Notes: a model not told the origin generated them from the sequence alone. A stretch of DNA of 64,000 bases from Ruminiclostridium sp. (GCA_022792035.1 JAAWAE010000099.1:1-64000); one strand, 5' to 3'. Counted from the first letter of the stretch, positions 8,407 to 18,073 are shown. Program-made: numbers and translations.

Positions 8407-9393
8407 TCAAAACTTACAGAAAGGCAGGTCCCCTCGGGCGGGCCTGCCGTGGAGGCTCTCCGCCTGCTCCACCGCCCGGTGGATGGCCTGCTCTACCGCC
8501 CGGGCGGCCAGGATGCCCACAGCGTCCGGGTCAGCGGAAACCGCCCCGCTGCACATGGCAAAGACAGCGTCCCCATCAAAGGTAGCGTTGGCGGGGCGGA
8601 CCGCTCGGGCGATGCCGTTCTGGGCCACCGCCGCCAGCTTATTGGCCTGGGCCTTGTTCAGTCTGGCGTTGGTGAGGACGCAGCCGATCACCGTGTTCTC
8701 TCCCACGGGTTTCCCGCTGAAAATGTCCCGCTGCTGGGCGCTGTGGGCAATGAGCCAGTCCTCAGTGGAGAGGAAGCCGTCGTTCCCGTCCTGGCGCGCC
8801 CCGGCGATGATCCGGCCCTCCTTCACCACGTCTCCCATGGCGTTACAGGCCACCACAGCGCCCACCATCAGCGCCCCTTCCTGGAACGCGGCGGCTCCAA
8901 TGCCGCCCTTCATGGCAAACGCCGGGCCGCGGATCTTCCCCACGGTACAGCCGGTGCCAGCCCCGTGGTTCCCCTCCCGGAAGGGTCCTCCCGCCAGGGC
9001 GGCGGCGCAGGCGGCTCGGCCCATGGCGGCATCGGGCCGGACCTCTCCCCGCCCGATCTTCAAATCGAAGAGCACCGCGGCGCAGACGTTGGGCACCACC
9101 GTGACCCCTACGTCCCGGCCGATGCCCGCCTCCTCCAGACAGGCCATCACGCCCCCGGCGGCATCCAAGCCGAAGGCACTGCCTCCGGTGAGCAGGACGG
9201 CGTGGACCGCTTCCCGGTTGCACCGGGGGTCCAGGGCGTCGGTGTCCCGGGTACCGGGGGACCCGCCCCGGACATCCACCCCGGTCACTGCCCCCTGGGG
9301 ACAGAGGAGGACCGTACAGCCGGTGGCGGCTTCCCGGTCCTCCGCCTGGCCGATGCAAAAGCCGGGGATGTCTTGTATCCTTAGTCTATCCAC
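8407..9393 (-). CDS. P1 family peptidase (DmpA/L-aminopeptidase-esterase type)
   Basis: GCTVLLCPQGAVTGVDVRGGSPGTRDTDALDP, VLLTGGSAFGLDAAGGVM, GAGTGCTVGKI, IGCVLTNARL, AMCSGAV. Confidence 0.92.
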   Translation of the reverse strand: MDRLRIQDIPGFCIGQAEDREAATGCTVLLCPQGAVTGVDVRGGSPGTRDTDALDPRCNREAVHAVLLTGGSAFGLDAAGGVMACLEEAGIGRDVGVTVVPNVCAAVLFDLKIGRGEVRPDAAMGRAACAAALAGGPFREGNHGAGTGCTVGKIRGPAFAMKGGIGAAAFQEGALMVGAVVACNAMGDVVKEGRIIAGARQDGNDGFLSTEDWLIAHSAQQRDIFSGKPVGENTVIGCVLTNARLNKAQANKLAAVAQNGIARAVRPANATFDGDAVFAMCSGAVSADPDAVGILAARAVEQAIHRAVEQAESLHGRPARGDLPFCKF

Positions 9394-9400
9394 TTTTTCC

Positions 9401-10783
9401 TTATTGTTTCTCCGCCTGGCCGCGTTTTGCCAGGGCTTCGCCTACGGTATAGATATTCCCCGCGCCTACCGTGAGGATCAAGTCCCCCGGACGGGCCAGC
9501 CGGTAGAGCCAGTTGGTCAGCTCCGCGAAGGAGGGCGCCACCAGGGCCCCGGGCACCTGGTCCGCCAGGTCCTGGGAGGAAATGCCCACGTCGTTCTTCT
9601 CCCGGGCGGCGTAAATCTCTGCCAGGAAGGTGACGTTGGGCTTTTTCAGCGCCGCCACGAACTCATCAAACAGGGCCTTGGTCCGGGTGTAGGTATGGGG
9701 CTGGAAGGCGCAGATCACCCGCTGATAGCCCAGGCTCATGGCCGTGTCCAGCAGGGCGTTGAGTTCTCCGGGGTGGTGGGCGTAGTCATCGTAAATGGTG
9801 GCCCCCTTTACCTTCCCCTTGTACTCAAAGCGCCGGCCCGCGCCGCGGAAATCGTTCAATCCTCTGGCGATGGCCTCCCCGGAGATTCCCAGCACCAGCG
9901 CGGCGGCGGCGGCGGCGATGGCGTTCTTTACATTATGGACCCCAGGGACCTGGAGGGAAATGTGGGCCACCGGCTTCCCGTCCTGCACCACGTCGAAGGT
10001 AGGCAGGCCCGCCTTCCACTTGAGGTTTTCCGCATGGAAATCCCCCTGCTCCAGGCCGAAGGTCAGGACCCCCTTCTTGCCCCTCAGGGCCTCCATGGTG
10101 TTGGCGTCCTCCCCGTTGGCCAGGACAGCCCCGTCCTTGGGCACCAGGTCGGCAAAGGCCCGGAAGGAGTTCTCCACATCCTCCAGGTCCTCGAAAAAGT
10201 CCAGGTGGTCCGCCTCGATATTCAAAATCACCGCCACGGTGGGCGAGAAAGAGAGGAAGGAGTTGCAGTATTCGCAGGACTCCAGGATGATGGTCTCCCC
10301 CTTCCCCACCCGGTGGCCGGTGCCCAGCAGGGGCAGGGTGCCGCCGATCATCACCGTGGGGTCGATGCGGGCCGCCATGGCGATGTGGGTACACATGGAG
10401 GTGGTGGTGGTCTTTCCATGGGTGCCGGAGATGCACAAGGCATTCTCATAGCGCCGCATGATGGAGCCCCAAGCCTCCGCCCGCTCAAAGACAGGAATCC
10501 CCTGTTCCCGGGCGGCGGCGATCTCGGGGTTGCCGTCGTGGACGGCGGCGGTGCGGATAATAAAATCCTTCCCCTCCACGCTCTCGGGCAGGTGTCCGAT
10601 GGTCACGGGAATGCCCAGGGAACGCAGGTGCTCTACCGAGCTGCTCTCCTGCATATCGGAACCACTGACGCGCAGGCCCTCCCCATGGAGCACCTCCGCC
10701 AAAGGGGACATGGACACGCCGCCGATCCCCACCAAATGCGCCCGCTTGCCGGGCACGATATAATCATGTATAATAGTTGCCAT
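9401..10783 (-). CDS. murC: UDP-N-acetylmuramate--L-alanine ligase
   Basis: HLVGIGGVSMSPLAEVL, ISGTHGKTTTTSM, EADHLDFF, YDDYAHHPGEL, FQPHTYTRTKAL; internal start MATIIHDY preferred. Confidence 0.95.
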   Translation of the reverse strand: MATIIHDYIVPGKRAHLVGIGGVSMSPLAEVLHGEGLRVSGSDMQESSSVEHLRSLGIPVTIGHLPESVEGKDFIIRTAAVHDGNPEIAAAREQGIPVFERAEAWGSIMRRYENALCISGTHGKTTTTSMCTHIAMAARIDPTVMIGGTLPLLGTGHRVGKGETIILESCEYCNSFLSFSPTVAVILNIEADHLDFFEDLEDVENSFRAFADLVPKDGAVLANGEDANTMEALRGKKGVLTFGLEQGDFHAENLKWKAGLPTFDVVQDGKPVAHISLQVPGVHNVKNAIAAAAAALVLGISGEAIARGLNDFRGAGRRFEYKGKVKGATIYDDYAHHPGELNALLDTAMSLGYQRVICAFQPHTYTRTKALFDEFVAALKKPNVTFLAEIYAAREKNDVGISSQDLADQVPGALVAPSFAELTNWLYRLARPGDLILTVGAGNIYTVGEALAKRGQAEKQ

Positions 10784-10932
10784 TGGGTTTACACACCTTT
10801 TTCCTTCAGCTATAATAAATGTATTTTTATTGCATTCCATTATATCCAATTTCCCGCACCTTGGCAAGTGTTTCCGCTTGATTCAGTATAAGCGGGAAAG
10901 GGCAAAATCATAACCGAAGGGGGCGTATTTTT

Positions 10933-11433
10933 GTGAAGCTGTACGGAGCACGCGGCATAGACGGGCGGACGCTCCTGGCCTGGGCCGCGCAGCAGGGCTG
11001 GGGGCTGGACACCCTCCCGGACATTGTCCGAGGGGCGGAGGGCAAGCCCCGCTTCCCGCACCACCCCCATCTCCACTTCAACCTCAGCCACAGCGGCGCG
11101 CTGACCCTCTGCGCCCTTTCCGCCCGGCCGGTGGGCGTGGATCTCGAGTGCATCCGTCCCCGGCGGGAGGGACTGTTCCGCTATGCCCTCACGGACAAGG
11201 AGTACGATCAGTTTGCCGCCCTGGGAGGGGATTGGCCCGCCTTCTACACCCTCTGGACCCGGAAGGAAGCCTGGTGCAAATACACCGGTCTGGGCCTGCG
11301 CCGCCAGTGGAAGCAGACGCCCCCCAAAAAACCGTTCGCCCGCAGCTACGCCGGGGAAGGCTGGCGGGCCGCCGTCTGGGGGGAGGAACCGCCCCCGGCG
11401 CAAATCATCTGGATGGAAGGAGACACCCCATGA
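10933..11433 (+). CDS. 4'-phosphopantetheinyl transferase superfamily protein
   Basis: FNLSHSGALTLCAL, VGVDLECIRPRR, FYTLWTRKEAWCKYTG (Sfp/AcpT-type motifs). Confidence 0.9.
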   Translation: MKLYGARGIDGRTLLAWAAQQGWGLDTLPDIVRGAEGKPRFPHHPHLHFNLSHSGALTLCALSARPVGVDLECIRPRREGLFRYALTDKEYDQFAALGGDWPAFYTLWTRKEAWCKYTGLGLRRQWKQTPPKKPFARSYAGEGWRAAVWGEEPPPAQIIWMEGDTP

Positions 11434-12059
11434 AATTGGACCGTGAATTTTATGCCCGGGATACCCGTCTCGTCGCCCAGGCGCTGTTGGGAAAGTATCT
11501 CGTTCGTGTACAGGACGGCTGTCCCCTAGCCATACGCATCACGGAAACGGAGGCGTATATCGGCCCCATCGACAAGGCCTGCCACGCCTACAACTACCGC
11601 CGCACCGCCCGCACCGAAACCTTGTTCGCCGCCCCCGGCACCGCCTATATCTATCTCATTTATGGGATGTACCACTGTCTGAACTTCGTGACGGAGGCAG
11701 AGGGCGAACCCTGCGCCGTCCTCCTGCGGGGCGGGGAGGCCCGAGGGGATGTGGAGCTTTTGTCCCGAATCCGCTACGGGAAACCCTCCGCGCAGCTGTC
11801 CGCCTATCAGCGGAAAAATTTCCTCAATGGGCCGGGGAAGCTCTGTCGGGCTTTGGACTTGACTCGCGCGGAAAATGGACTATCCCTTTTGGGCGATTCC
11901 CTCTTCCTCTGCGATGATCTGTCCCCGCTGGGGCTGTGGGCCCCGCCGGAGGATGCCCTCCCCTTCCCCATCGCCTCCGGCAAACGCGTGGGCATCGACT
12001 ACGCGCAGGAGGCCGCAGAGTTCCCCTGGCGGTATTGGATTGAGGCAGGCAAAGATTAA
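11430..12059 (+). CDS. DNA-3-methyladenine glycosylase (AAG/MPG family)
   Basis: LARDTRLVAQALLGKYLVR-type start, ITETEAYIGPIDKACHAYN..RTART, YIYLIYGMYHCLNFV, GPGKLCRAL; start at 11430 overlaps the upstream stop (ATGA). Confidence 0.95.
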   Translation: MKLDREFYARDTRLVAQALLGKYLVRVQDGCPLAIRITETEAYIGPIDKACHAYNYRRTARTETLFAAPGTAYIYLIYGMYHCLNFVTEAEGEPCAVLLRGGEARGDVELLSRIRYGKPSAQLSAYQRKNFLNGPGKLCRALDLTRAENGLSLLGDSLFLCDDLSPLGLWAPPEDALPFPIASGKRVGIDYAQEAAEFPWRYWIEAGKD

Positions 12060-12077
12060 ATCTCTGCCTGCCTCAAT
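12039..12077. terminator. Hairpin between convergent genes (13-bp arms), overlaps the MPG stop codon
   Basis: attgaggcaggca ... tgcctgcctcaat; no strong U-tract. Confidence 0.5.
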
Positions 12078-12109
12078 AACGTTAAGACATATCGCTGCTC
12101 TGTGCGCTT

Positions 12110-14302
12110 TTATAACTGGTCCAAGGGCAGCGTCTCTCCGTCCTGGAGAACCCGCACCCGGTCCTTCCAGCGGGCAAACGCCGGGATGGAAGAAAACTCC
12201 TCCGCCCGCTGGGTGTGCATGGGGACGACCCACTTCGGGTCCACCGTCTCCATCAGCTTGGCGATGGTCTCCACATAGGCGTGGCCGCTGGTGTGGAGGG
12301 TTTCGTAGGGGCGGCCGCCGATAAAGCGCAGCAGGGCTTCGTCGGCGTATCGCTTCTCCAGATATCCCGTCCACATAGAGTAGATGATCTGGCCGTCCAG
12401 GGGATAAAATTTATCCCGCATCCGTTCAAACACGTTCGGCCGCTCCGGCACAGAATTTTTCCGCGCCAGCATCACGAAGCCGTTGGCGTGCATCTGTCTG
12501 GCGTCTGCCACCTGGAAGTCCAAACGCACATCCGCCTGCTTGGCCTGCTCCCGCAGTTGGGCGCAGCGTTTTTTCATATACGCCGCCTGCCTGTGCTTTG
12601 TGGAGCCTTTCCAGGGTTTCCAGGGGACATGAATGACCGGGTGCTTAGCGGATGGCTGATACAGGGGATGGTCCTTTCGGGCTTTCATGGCGGTGAGCAG
12701 GATCTCCGCTTGATAATCATCGCAGACAAAGCAGTATCCTTCCGGCGTATGGTGGTAAAACTCCATGACGCTGTCCAGATTGGTGGAGGAAACCAACACG
12801 AAATTATATTTGTGCCGCCGGAACAACTCCTCCGCCTTCGCCCCCAGCTGCTCCTCTGTCTGGAGGGTGTTTGTGCTGACCGCCTGCTCCCGGGAGAGCA
12901 TGGTCCCTTCGGTGACCAGCAAATCGATCCCTCGGGGGACCTGTTCTTCCAACCTGCGCCAGAACCTGTCCTCTCCGCCAAAAAGGCCGTGCTCCCGGAA
13001 ATCCCCGGTGAACAGGATCTTTTTCCCCGCGGCCTGGATGTAGAACATATAGGCATCCGGTGCGGAGTGATCCACGCCGATGGGGCGCACGGAAATGTCC
13101 CGAAATGCCTGCAGCTCCTGCCCGTCCTGATAGGTGCCCATCCGCTCCACCGCCGGAAGGCCCCGATCCTTCGTGATAAAATCCAGACGGGAAACCAACA
13201 CTTTCAGAAGATCCTTCGCCAGCGGACCAATGTACATACGGACGCCTTCGGGCGTTTTTTTGTAAAGCCCATAGTGGTCGCCGTGGGAATGGGTGAACAG
13301 CAGGCCGTCGATCGGCCGGCCGTCAAAGACTACGGAGAGGAGCGTATCGTCCGAAACAGACGCGTTGGTATCCGGCAGATCGGCCCCCAGGTCGATCAGG
13401 ATCCGGCTTTCCCCGGCACTGAGTTCGGTACAGCAGCCGCCGATCTGGTGGCTGCCCCGATGGATGATCAATCTCGGCCCCATGCTGCTCCCATAAATTT
13501 CTTCGGTAAGGGACCGGAGCATCAGAAGATATCCTTCCAATCCAGGCTCGGGTTTCAGCAGCGGAACGGCGGTCTTTAAGCAGATGCTTCCCAGATTTTC
13601 GGGATGGACGTAAAATCCCCCGCAGTTCATTAGGCTTTCATGTGGTTCCTCTCCGTTCGGCGTAATATAAATCAGACGCAGTTTTTTCTGCCACAATGCC
13701 TTGCGGTCATTCACGTCAGGGCAAGCATCCAGTATCTGGCCGATTGTGTAGAGGTACTTATAGGTGGACGCTTTCCCCTCGCGTTTCAGCGTTTCCCTCG
13801 CCTGGGCCGCGTATGTCTTCTCCGGGGCATGGCCAGCGATGTTGGAAAAACTCGCGTTCAGTGTTTCCAGGTTCCAGGAACCGGTGTATTTCTTGCTGAG
13901 CATTCGCAGCAATTTATCCCCAAACACTTCGCCGAATGTTCTGGGGGTATGCCCTTCGTCTGCATCGCAGCAGCATTTGATATAATGTTCCGCTTGTTTG
14001 CCCTCAGTGCTGCCGAAGTTGGTTTTCAGTTCCACCAAATAGAGGTACTCTCCTACAAAGATGTAGTCAATTTTTGATCCTCTGTCATCTTTGGGGGGCG
14101 TGCCACCCGCTGAAACTTCTTCCATTGACATCTCTTTTGTCAAAAAAGCCGCATCAATACCACACTCGTTTCGGAGAATCTGCTGTATATAAGGGGTCAG
14201 CAGGGTATGCAGGATTACTTCCGCCTGGATGTTGGGGGTGAAGCAGTCGTTGACCACCCATTTTTTGATTTGTGCCATCAGACCGTTCCCTTGCTCCGCC
14301 AT
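12110..14302 (-). CDS. Fusion protein: N-terminal PD-(D/E)XK nuclease-like domain plus C-terminal beta-CASP/metallo-beta-lactamase-fold hydrolase (RNase J-like)
   Basis: N-terminus: AEVILHTLL...GSKIDYIFVGEYLYLVELKTN (D79 ... E91-x-K93). C-terminus: RLIIHRGSHQIGGCCTELSAGESRILIDLG, LLFTHSHGDHYGLY (HxHxDH), KILFTGDFREHG, LLVTEGTMLSRE, LHTSGHAYVETIAKLMETVDPKWVVPMHTQ. Confidence 0.8.
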   Translation of the reverse strand: MAEQGNGLMAQIKKWVVNDCFTPNIQAEVILHTLLTPYIQQILRNECGIDAAFLTKEMSMEEVSAGGTPPKDDRGSKIDYIFVGEYLYLVELKTNFGSTEGKQAEHYIKCCCDADEGHTPRTFGEVFGDKLLRMLSKKYTGSWNLETLNASFSNIAGHAPEKTYAAQARETLKREGKASTYKYLYTIGQILDACPDVNDRKALWQKKLRLIYITPNGEEPHESLMNCGGFYVHPENLGSICLKTAVPLLKPEPGLEGYLLMLRSLTEEIYGSSMGPRLIIHRGSHQIGGCCTELSAGESRILIDLGADLPDTNASVSDDTLLSVVFDGRPIDGLLFTHSHGDHYGLYKKTPEGVRMYIGPLAKDLLKVLVSRLDFITKDRGLPAVERMGTYQDGQELQAFRDISVRPIGVDHSAPDAYMFYIQAAGKKILFTGDFREHGLFGGEDRFWRRLEEQVPRGIDLLVTEGTMLSREQAVSTNTLQTEEQLGAKAEELFRRHKYNFVLVSSTNLDSVMEFYHHTPEGYCFVCDDYQAEILLTAMKARKDHPLYQPSAKHPVIHVPWKPWKGSTKHRQAAYMKKRCAQLREQAKQADVRLDFQVADARQMHANGFVMLARKNSVPERPNVFERMRDKFYPLDGQIIYSMWTGYLEKRYADEALLRFIGGRPYETLHTSGHAYVETIAKLMETVDPKWVVPMHTQRAEEFSSIPAFARWKDRVRVLQDGETLPLDQL

Positions 14303-14425
14303 ATTCCCGGCTCCTTTCTTCCGGAGGAATCCACTACAGAACTCTGACAGGCTTTTAAGTGTTTCTCCGTGTTTTTTTGATCTTCCGCTGTGTCCTTCAC
14401 TTTTTCTCGACTTTTATGAAAAAAA

Positions 14426-14460
14426 CGTTGTGCCGCAAGGTTTTCCCTTGCGGCACAACG
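14426..14460 (-). terminator. Intrinsic terminator of tRNA-Pro (15-bp perfect stem)
   Basis: cgttgtgccgcaagg-ttttc-ccttgcggcacaacg; on the minus strand followed by TTTTTT. Confidence 0.85.
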
Positions 14461-14470
14461 TTTTGCTGTT

Positions 14471-14547
14471 TGGTCCGAGTGACTGGATTCGAACCAGCGG
14501 CCTCTTGAACCCCATTCAAGCGCGATACCAAACTTCGCCACACCCGG
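14471..14547 (-). tRNA. tRNA-Pro(GGG), CCA encoded
   Basis: Minus strand CCGGGTGTGGCGAAGTTTGGTATCGCGCTTGAATGGGGTTCAAGAGGCCGCTGGTTCGAATCCAGTCACTCGGACCA; acceptor CCGGGTG/CACTCGG, anticodon stem CTTGA/TCAAG with loop ATGGGGT, TTCGAAT T-loop. Confidence 0.93.
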
Positions 14548-14647
14548 TTATCTCGTTGACAGCTTAGTCAGTATAGCACAGCCTTCCGAAAAAAGCAACC
14601 CCTTTTCGCAAAAAAGTGAATTTTTTTGAAATCCCTCCAGATGCCCC

Positions 14648-15229
14648 CTACACACCAAAAATCAGAGCCTCTGCCGCGATTTGGGACCAGGTCTCCAGAG
14701 ACGAGTAACACCCCCGCAGCTCCTCCTGCCTAACCCAGCGTCCGGCCATCTTCTCTGTCTCCCGTACCTCCACTTCCCCCTCTGTCTCCAACAGGTACAC
14801 CAGCGCCGCGTGATAATCACTGACCCCGCCGGTGTTCTCATTGATGAGGCCAACACAGCGCAGGCTTTGGATCTGCTCCACGGCTACCTCCTCCTCCAGC
14901 TCCCGGAGCAGACCGGCTTGGAGGGGGTCCGGGCTTTCCTCTTCCTCCGGATTGATGTGTCCCCCGACGCCTAGGGACAACTTGTCGTGCAGACGGGCCT
15001 CGGTCTGCTTGCGCAGGCGGCGGAGAAGATAAAAGCTCTCGCCCCGCCGGATGAGCACATAGGGGATGATCTGCTTGACGGTGTTATCATACTCCGCCTG
15101 TTCTCTGGGCATAAAAGAATGGTCACGCAAAATAAAATCCCGGACCGTCTCGATACCCTCCCGAATAAATCCCTCTCCGGGCAGCAGGGCCTCCAGGGCC
15201 TTGCGCTCTACCACCAAAACCTGTTCCAT
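14648..15229 (-). CDS. NUDIX family phosphohydrolase
   Basis: GVGGHINPEEEESPDPLQAGLLRELEEEV resembles the Nudix box (GX5EX7REUXEEXGU). Confidence 0.85.
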   Translation of the reverse strand: MEQVLVVERKALEALLPGEGFIREGIETVRDFILRDHSFMPREQAEYDNTVKQIIPYVLIRRGESFYLLRRLRKQTEARLHDKLSLGVGGHINPEEEESPDPLQAGLLRELEEEVAVEQIQSLRCVGLINENTGGVSDYHAALVYLLETEGEVEVRETEKMAGRWVRQEELRGCYSSLETWSQIAAEALIFGV

Positions 15230-15313
15230 TTTCTTATCCCTTCCTCATATGTTATGTCATGATTATAGCATCCCTATGGCATGGATTGTCAAGGGTGAAT
15301 ATCAGGCGTAAAC

Positions 15314-16654
15314 TCACTGCATCAAAAACCCCGCCGCCAGATATGCCGCCGAACTGAGTACAAACGGCACCGCCTGCAAGGGCAGGGACGTTTTTGCGTA
15401 ATCGTCGTTGGTGATCCCACTGGCCGAAGCCGCCAGCGTAGCCTGGGAGGCAAAGAAACAGGCGTTGCAGCTGGCCACGATCCCGGAGACGATCGCCCCG
15501 GCACATAGCAGCATATCCCCACCCATAGACTGGGTCATTGGGACCAGAACCGCCATGGAAATGGCACAGATCCCCCAAAAATTCCCCGCTGCGAAACCCA
15601 GGGCAAAGCTGATCAAAAATGCCGCCAGCGGCAGCAGCTCCACTACCAGCGCGGACCCGGCCGCCCCCAAAACATACTCCGGCATCCCCAGCAGGTCATT
15701 GATATCCCGGAGGACGAAGGCGATGCCCACAATGAACAGCACCCCCAGCATATCCCGGAAGCCGGAAAAGGCAGTATCCAAAAATCCCCTCCCCGTCATG
15801 AGCTTTTGGGGAATGTACAGGACCCCGCAGGCGATCAGTCCGCCAAACACCCCGTACATAGCATCCCCTGCCGCCAAGGTCACCGCCACGATCACCGCCA
15901 TCGGCAGCAGTAGGTTCCAGGCATGGGGCTTAGGGCCTTCCGCCTCCTGCTCCGCTCCCGCCTCGCAGACCAGCTCCCGGCTCTGCTCCCGCAGATAGGC
16001 CCGCTTCATGGGCCCGAACACCGGCAGCACCCGGGCAGCATACAGTCCGCCGCAAATCACCATCAGCAGGGGGTAAAACAGCAGCGGGATCAGCCGCAGG
16101 TAAGTGTAGATGCCCTCGCTGGCGTCACAGATCCCCGTGGCCGCCAGCTGGCTGGTGATGAACATCCCCCAACTGGAGATGGGGATACTCACGCAGGCCG
16201 ACGCCGACACAGTACAGATCAAAAAGGCCACCATCTCCCGGGGGACCCGGTAGCGGTCCGTGATGCCCTTCATGGCCGAGCCTACAGAGAGGATGGCCAG
16301 ATAGTCGTCCACAAAGACCACGATGCTCAGCAGCCACGTCATCAGCAGGGACCGCCGCTCGCTGCCGCACAGCCGGGACGCCGCCGCCGTGAATCCCCGG
16401 CTGCCTCCTGAGCGTTCAAAGAGCGCCACAAGGCTTCCAAAAATCCCCACCGTCAGCATTACCCAAATCCACAGCTGGCTGCTCAGTGTTCCATAAACCA
16501 CATCCAACCAGTGCTTTGGGAAATCTATCCCATGTAAAATTACCGCGCCAACCACAGTCCCTGCCAGCAGGGACGCCGCCGTGCGCTTGGTCACCAGCAC
16601 CAAAGCAATCCCCACCACCATGGGAAGCAAACTTAAAACACCATAGGATCCCAT
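15314..16654 (-). CDS. NhaC-family Na+/H+ antiporter-like membrane protein
   Basis: Multiple TM helices; MTWLLSIVVFVDDYLAILSVGSAMKGITDRYRVPREMVAFLI. Confidence 0.82.
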   Translation of the reverse strand: MGSYGVLSLLPMVVGIALVLVTKRTAASLLAGTVVGAVILHGIDFPKHWLDVVYGTLSSQLWIWVMLTVGIFGSLVALFERSGGSRGFTAAASRLCGSERRSLLMTWLLSIVVFVDDYLAILSVGSAMKGITDRYRVPREMVAFLICTVSASACVSIPISSWGMFITSQLAATGICDASEGIYTYLRLIPLLFYPLLMVICGGLYAARVLPVFGPMKRAYLREQSRELVCEAGAEQEAEGPKPHAWNLLLPMAVIVAVTLAAGDAMYGVFGGLIACGVLYIPQKLMTGRGFLDTAFSGFRDMLGVLFIVGIAFVLRDINDLLGMPEYVLGAAGSALVVELLPLAAFLISFALGFAAGNFWGICAISMAVLVPMTQSMGGDMLLCAGAIVSGIVASCNACFFASQATLAASASGITNDDYAKTSLPLQAVPFVLSSAAYLAAGFLMQ

Positions 16655-16782
16655 ACCATTTTCCTCCTCGTTCTGTCTCGTTCTATTTTTCTGGCCACTC
16701 TCACTATACCGGAAAATCCGTTGACAGGGAAGCCATGAAAATGCTACAATGGCTTTTAGAAAAACGAAAAACGGAGGGCGCT

Positions 16783-17679
16783 ATGCTTCAGCGTGAACTT
16801 GATACCTTTCTGACCGTGGCGGAGCGGGGCAGTTTTCTCAGCGCCTCCAAGGCCCTCTTCCTCACCCCTGCCTCCGTGATGCACCAGATCGACAAGCTGG
16901 AAGCCTCCCTGGAACTCCAGCTCCTGCATCGCTCCAGCCGAGGGGTGGTCCTAACCCCGGCTGGTCAGTCCTTGTACCAGGATGCCCTGGCCCTGCGGAA
17001 AGCCGCCACCCAGGCCGTTTCCCGGGCCCGGAAGCTGGCGCAGCCCCGCCAGCAAATCATCCGGGTGGGGACCTCCATCCTCCGCCCCTGCAAAGCCCTG
17101 GTAGAGCTTTGGAGCAGTCAAACGGCTCCGCCCTTCCAGCTGGAGCTAGTCTCCTTCCACGAAGAAGAGGGCGGAACGGAAACCATGCTGGCCGCTCTGG
17201 GCGGACAGATCGACTGCTTCGTCAGTCCCTGCGCCTCCCCCCGCTGGAAACAGATGTACAGCGTCCAGCCTCTGGGGTGGGAACCCTCCTGCATCGCCCT
17301 GCCCCGGACCCATCCCTTGGCCCGGAAAACCGCCTTGACCTGGGCCGACTTGGAGGGAGAATCCCTGCTTCTGGTCCAACAGGGCAAGTCTCAGGTCCTG
17401 GACCGCCTGCGCCAGGAGATCCACGACCAGCACCCCGGTGTCCGCGTCCTGGATATCCCGCCCATACACGGCATGGATGCCTTCAATCTCTGCAGCCGCC
17501 TGGGTTGTCTGATGGAACTCCCTGCCAGCTGGGCGCAGCTGCACCCTTCCCTGCTGACCCTTCCTATGTCATGGGATTACACCGTGGAATACGGCCTGCT
17601 CTACGCCAAGGAGCCCTCCGAGACCATGGAGGCATTTCTGTGTTGGCTGCGCCCTCTGCTGCCCCCGGACTGCGCATAG
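16783..17679 (+). CDS. LysR family transcriptional regulator
   Basis: MLQRELDTFLTVAERGSFLSASKALFLTPASVMHQIDKLEASLELQLLHRSSRGVVLTPAG; start 16783 after GGAGGGCGCT. Confidence 0.93.
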   Translation: MLQRELDTFLTVAERGSFLSASKALFLTPASVMHQIDKLEASLELQLLHRSSRGVVLTPAGQSLYQDALALRKAATQAVSRARKLAQPRQQIIRVGTSILRPCKALVELWSSQTAPPFQLELVSFHEEEGGTETMLAALGGQIDCFVSPCASPRWKQMYSVQPLGWEPSCIALPRTHPLARKTALTWADLEGESLLLVQQGKSQVLDRLRQEIHDQHPGVRVLDIPPIHGMDAFNLCSRLGCLMELPASWAQLHPSLLTLPMSWDYTVEYGLLYAKEPSETMEAFLCWLRPLLPPDCA

Positions 17680-17713
17680 TATCATCATTTTAAGAACTTA
17701 GGAGAACTTTACT

Positions 17714-18073
17714 ATGGAATTCATCTGCTATCCCCGCTGCACCACCTGCAAAAAGGCCCAAAAATGGCTCGACGCGCACCAGCTCCCCTACAACCTCCGG
17801 GACATCAAGGAAAACAACCCCACCCTGGAGGAACTCAAAACCTGGTACCAGGCCAGCGGTCTGCCCCTGAAACGTTTTTTCAATACCAGCGGCCAGCAAT
17901 ACCGGGCCCTGGGCCTGTCCAAAAAGCTCCCGACCATGTCCGAGGAGGAGCAGTTGGCCCTTCTGTCCACAGACGGGATGCTGGTAAAGCGTCCCCTGGT
18001 CATCACAAAGGGCAAAATCCTGGTGGGCTTCAAGGAACCCGAGTGGGAGGACGCCCTGGGGATGGACCAATAA
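17714..18073 (+). CDS. ArsC/Spx family thioredoxin-fold protein
   Basis: MEFICYPRCTTCKKAQKWLDAHQLPYNLRDIKENNPTLEEL; RPLVITKGKILVGFKEPEW. Confidence 0.93.
   Translation: MEFICYPRCTTCKKAQKWLDAHQLPYNLRDIKENNPTLEELKTWYQASGLPLKRFFNTSGQQYRALGLSKKLPTMSEEEQLALLSTDGMLVKRPLVITKGKILVGFKEPEWEDALGMDQ

Noticed and set aside
6616-10891. Long plus-strand ORFs 6616-8283 (555 aa) and 8261-10891 (876 aa)
   Set aside because: They lie antisense to clear M3 peptidase, P1 peptidase and murC genes; translations are His/Gly/Ala/Pro-rich shadow ORFs typical of high-GC DNA with no domain signature
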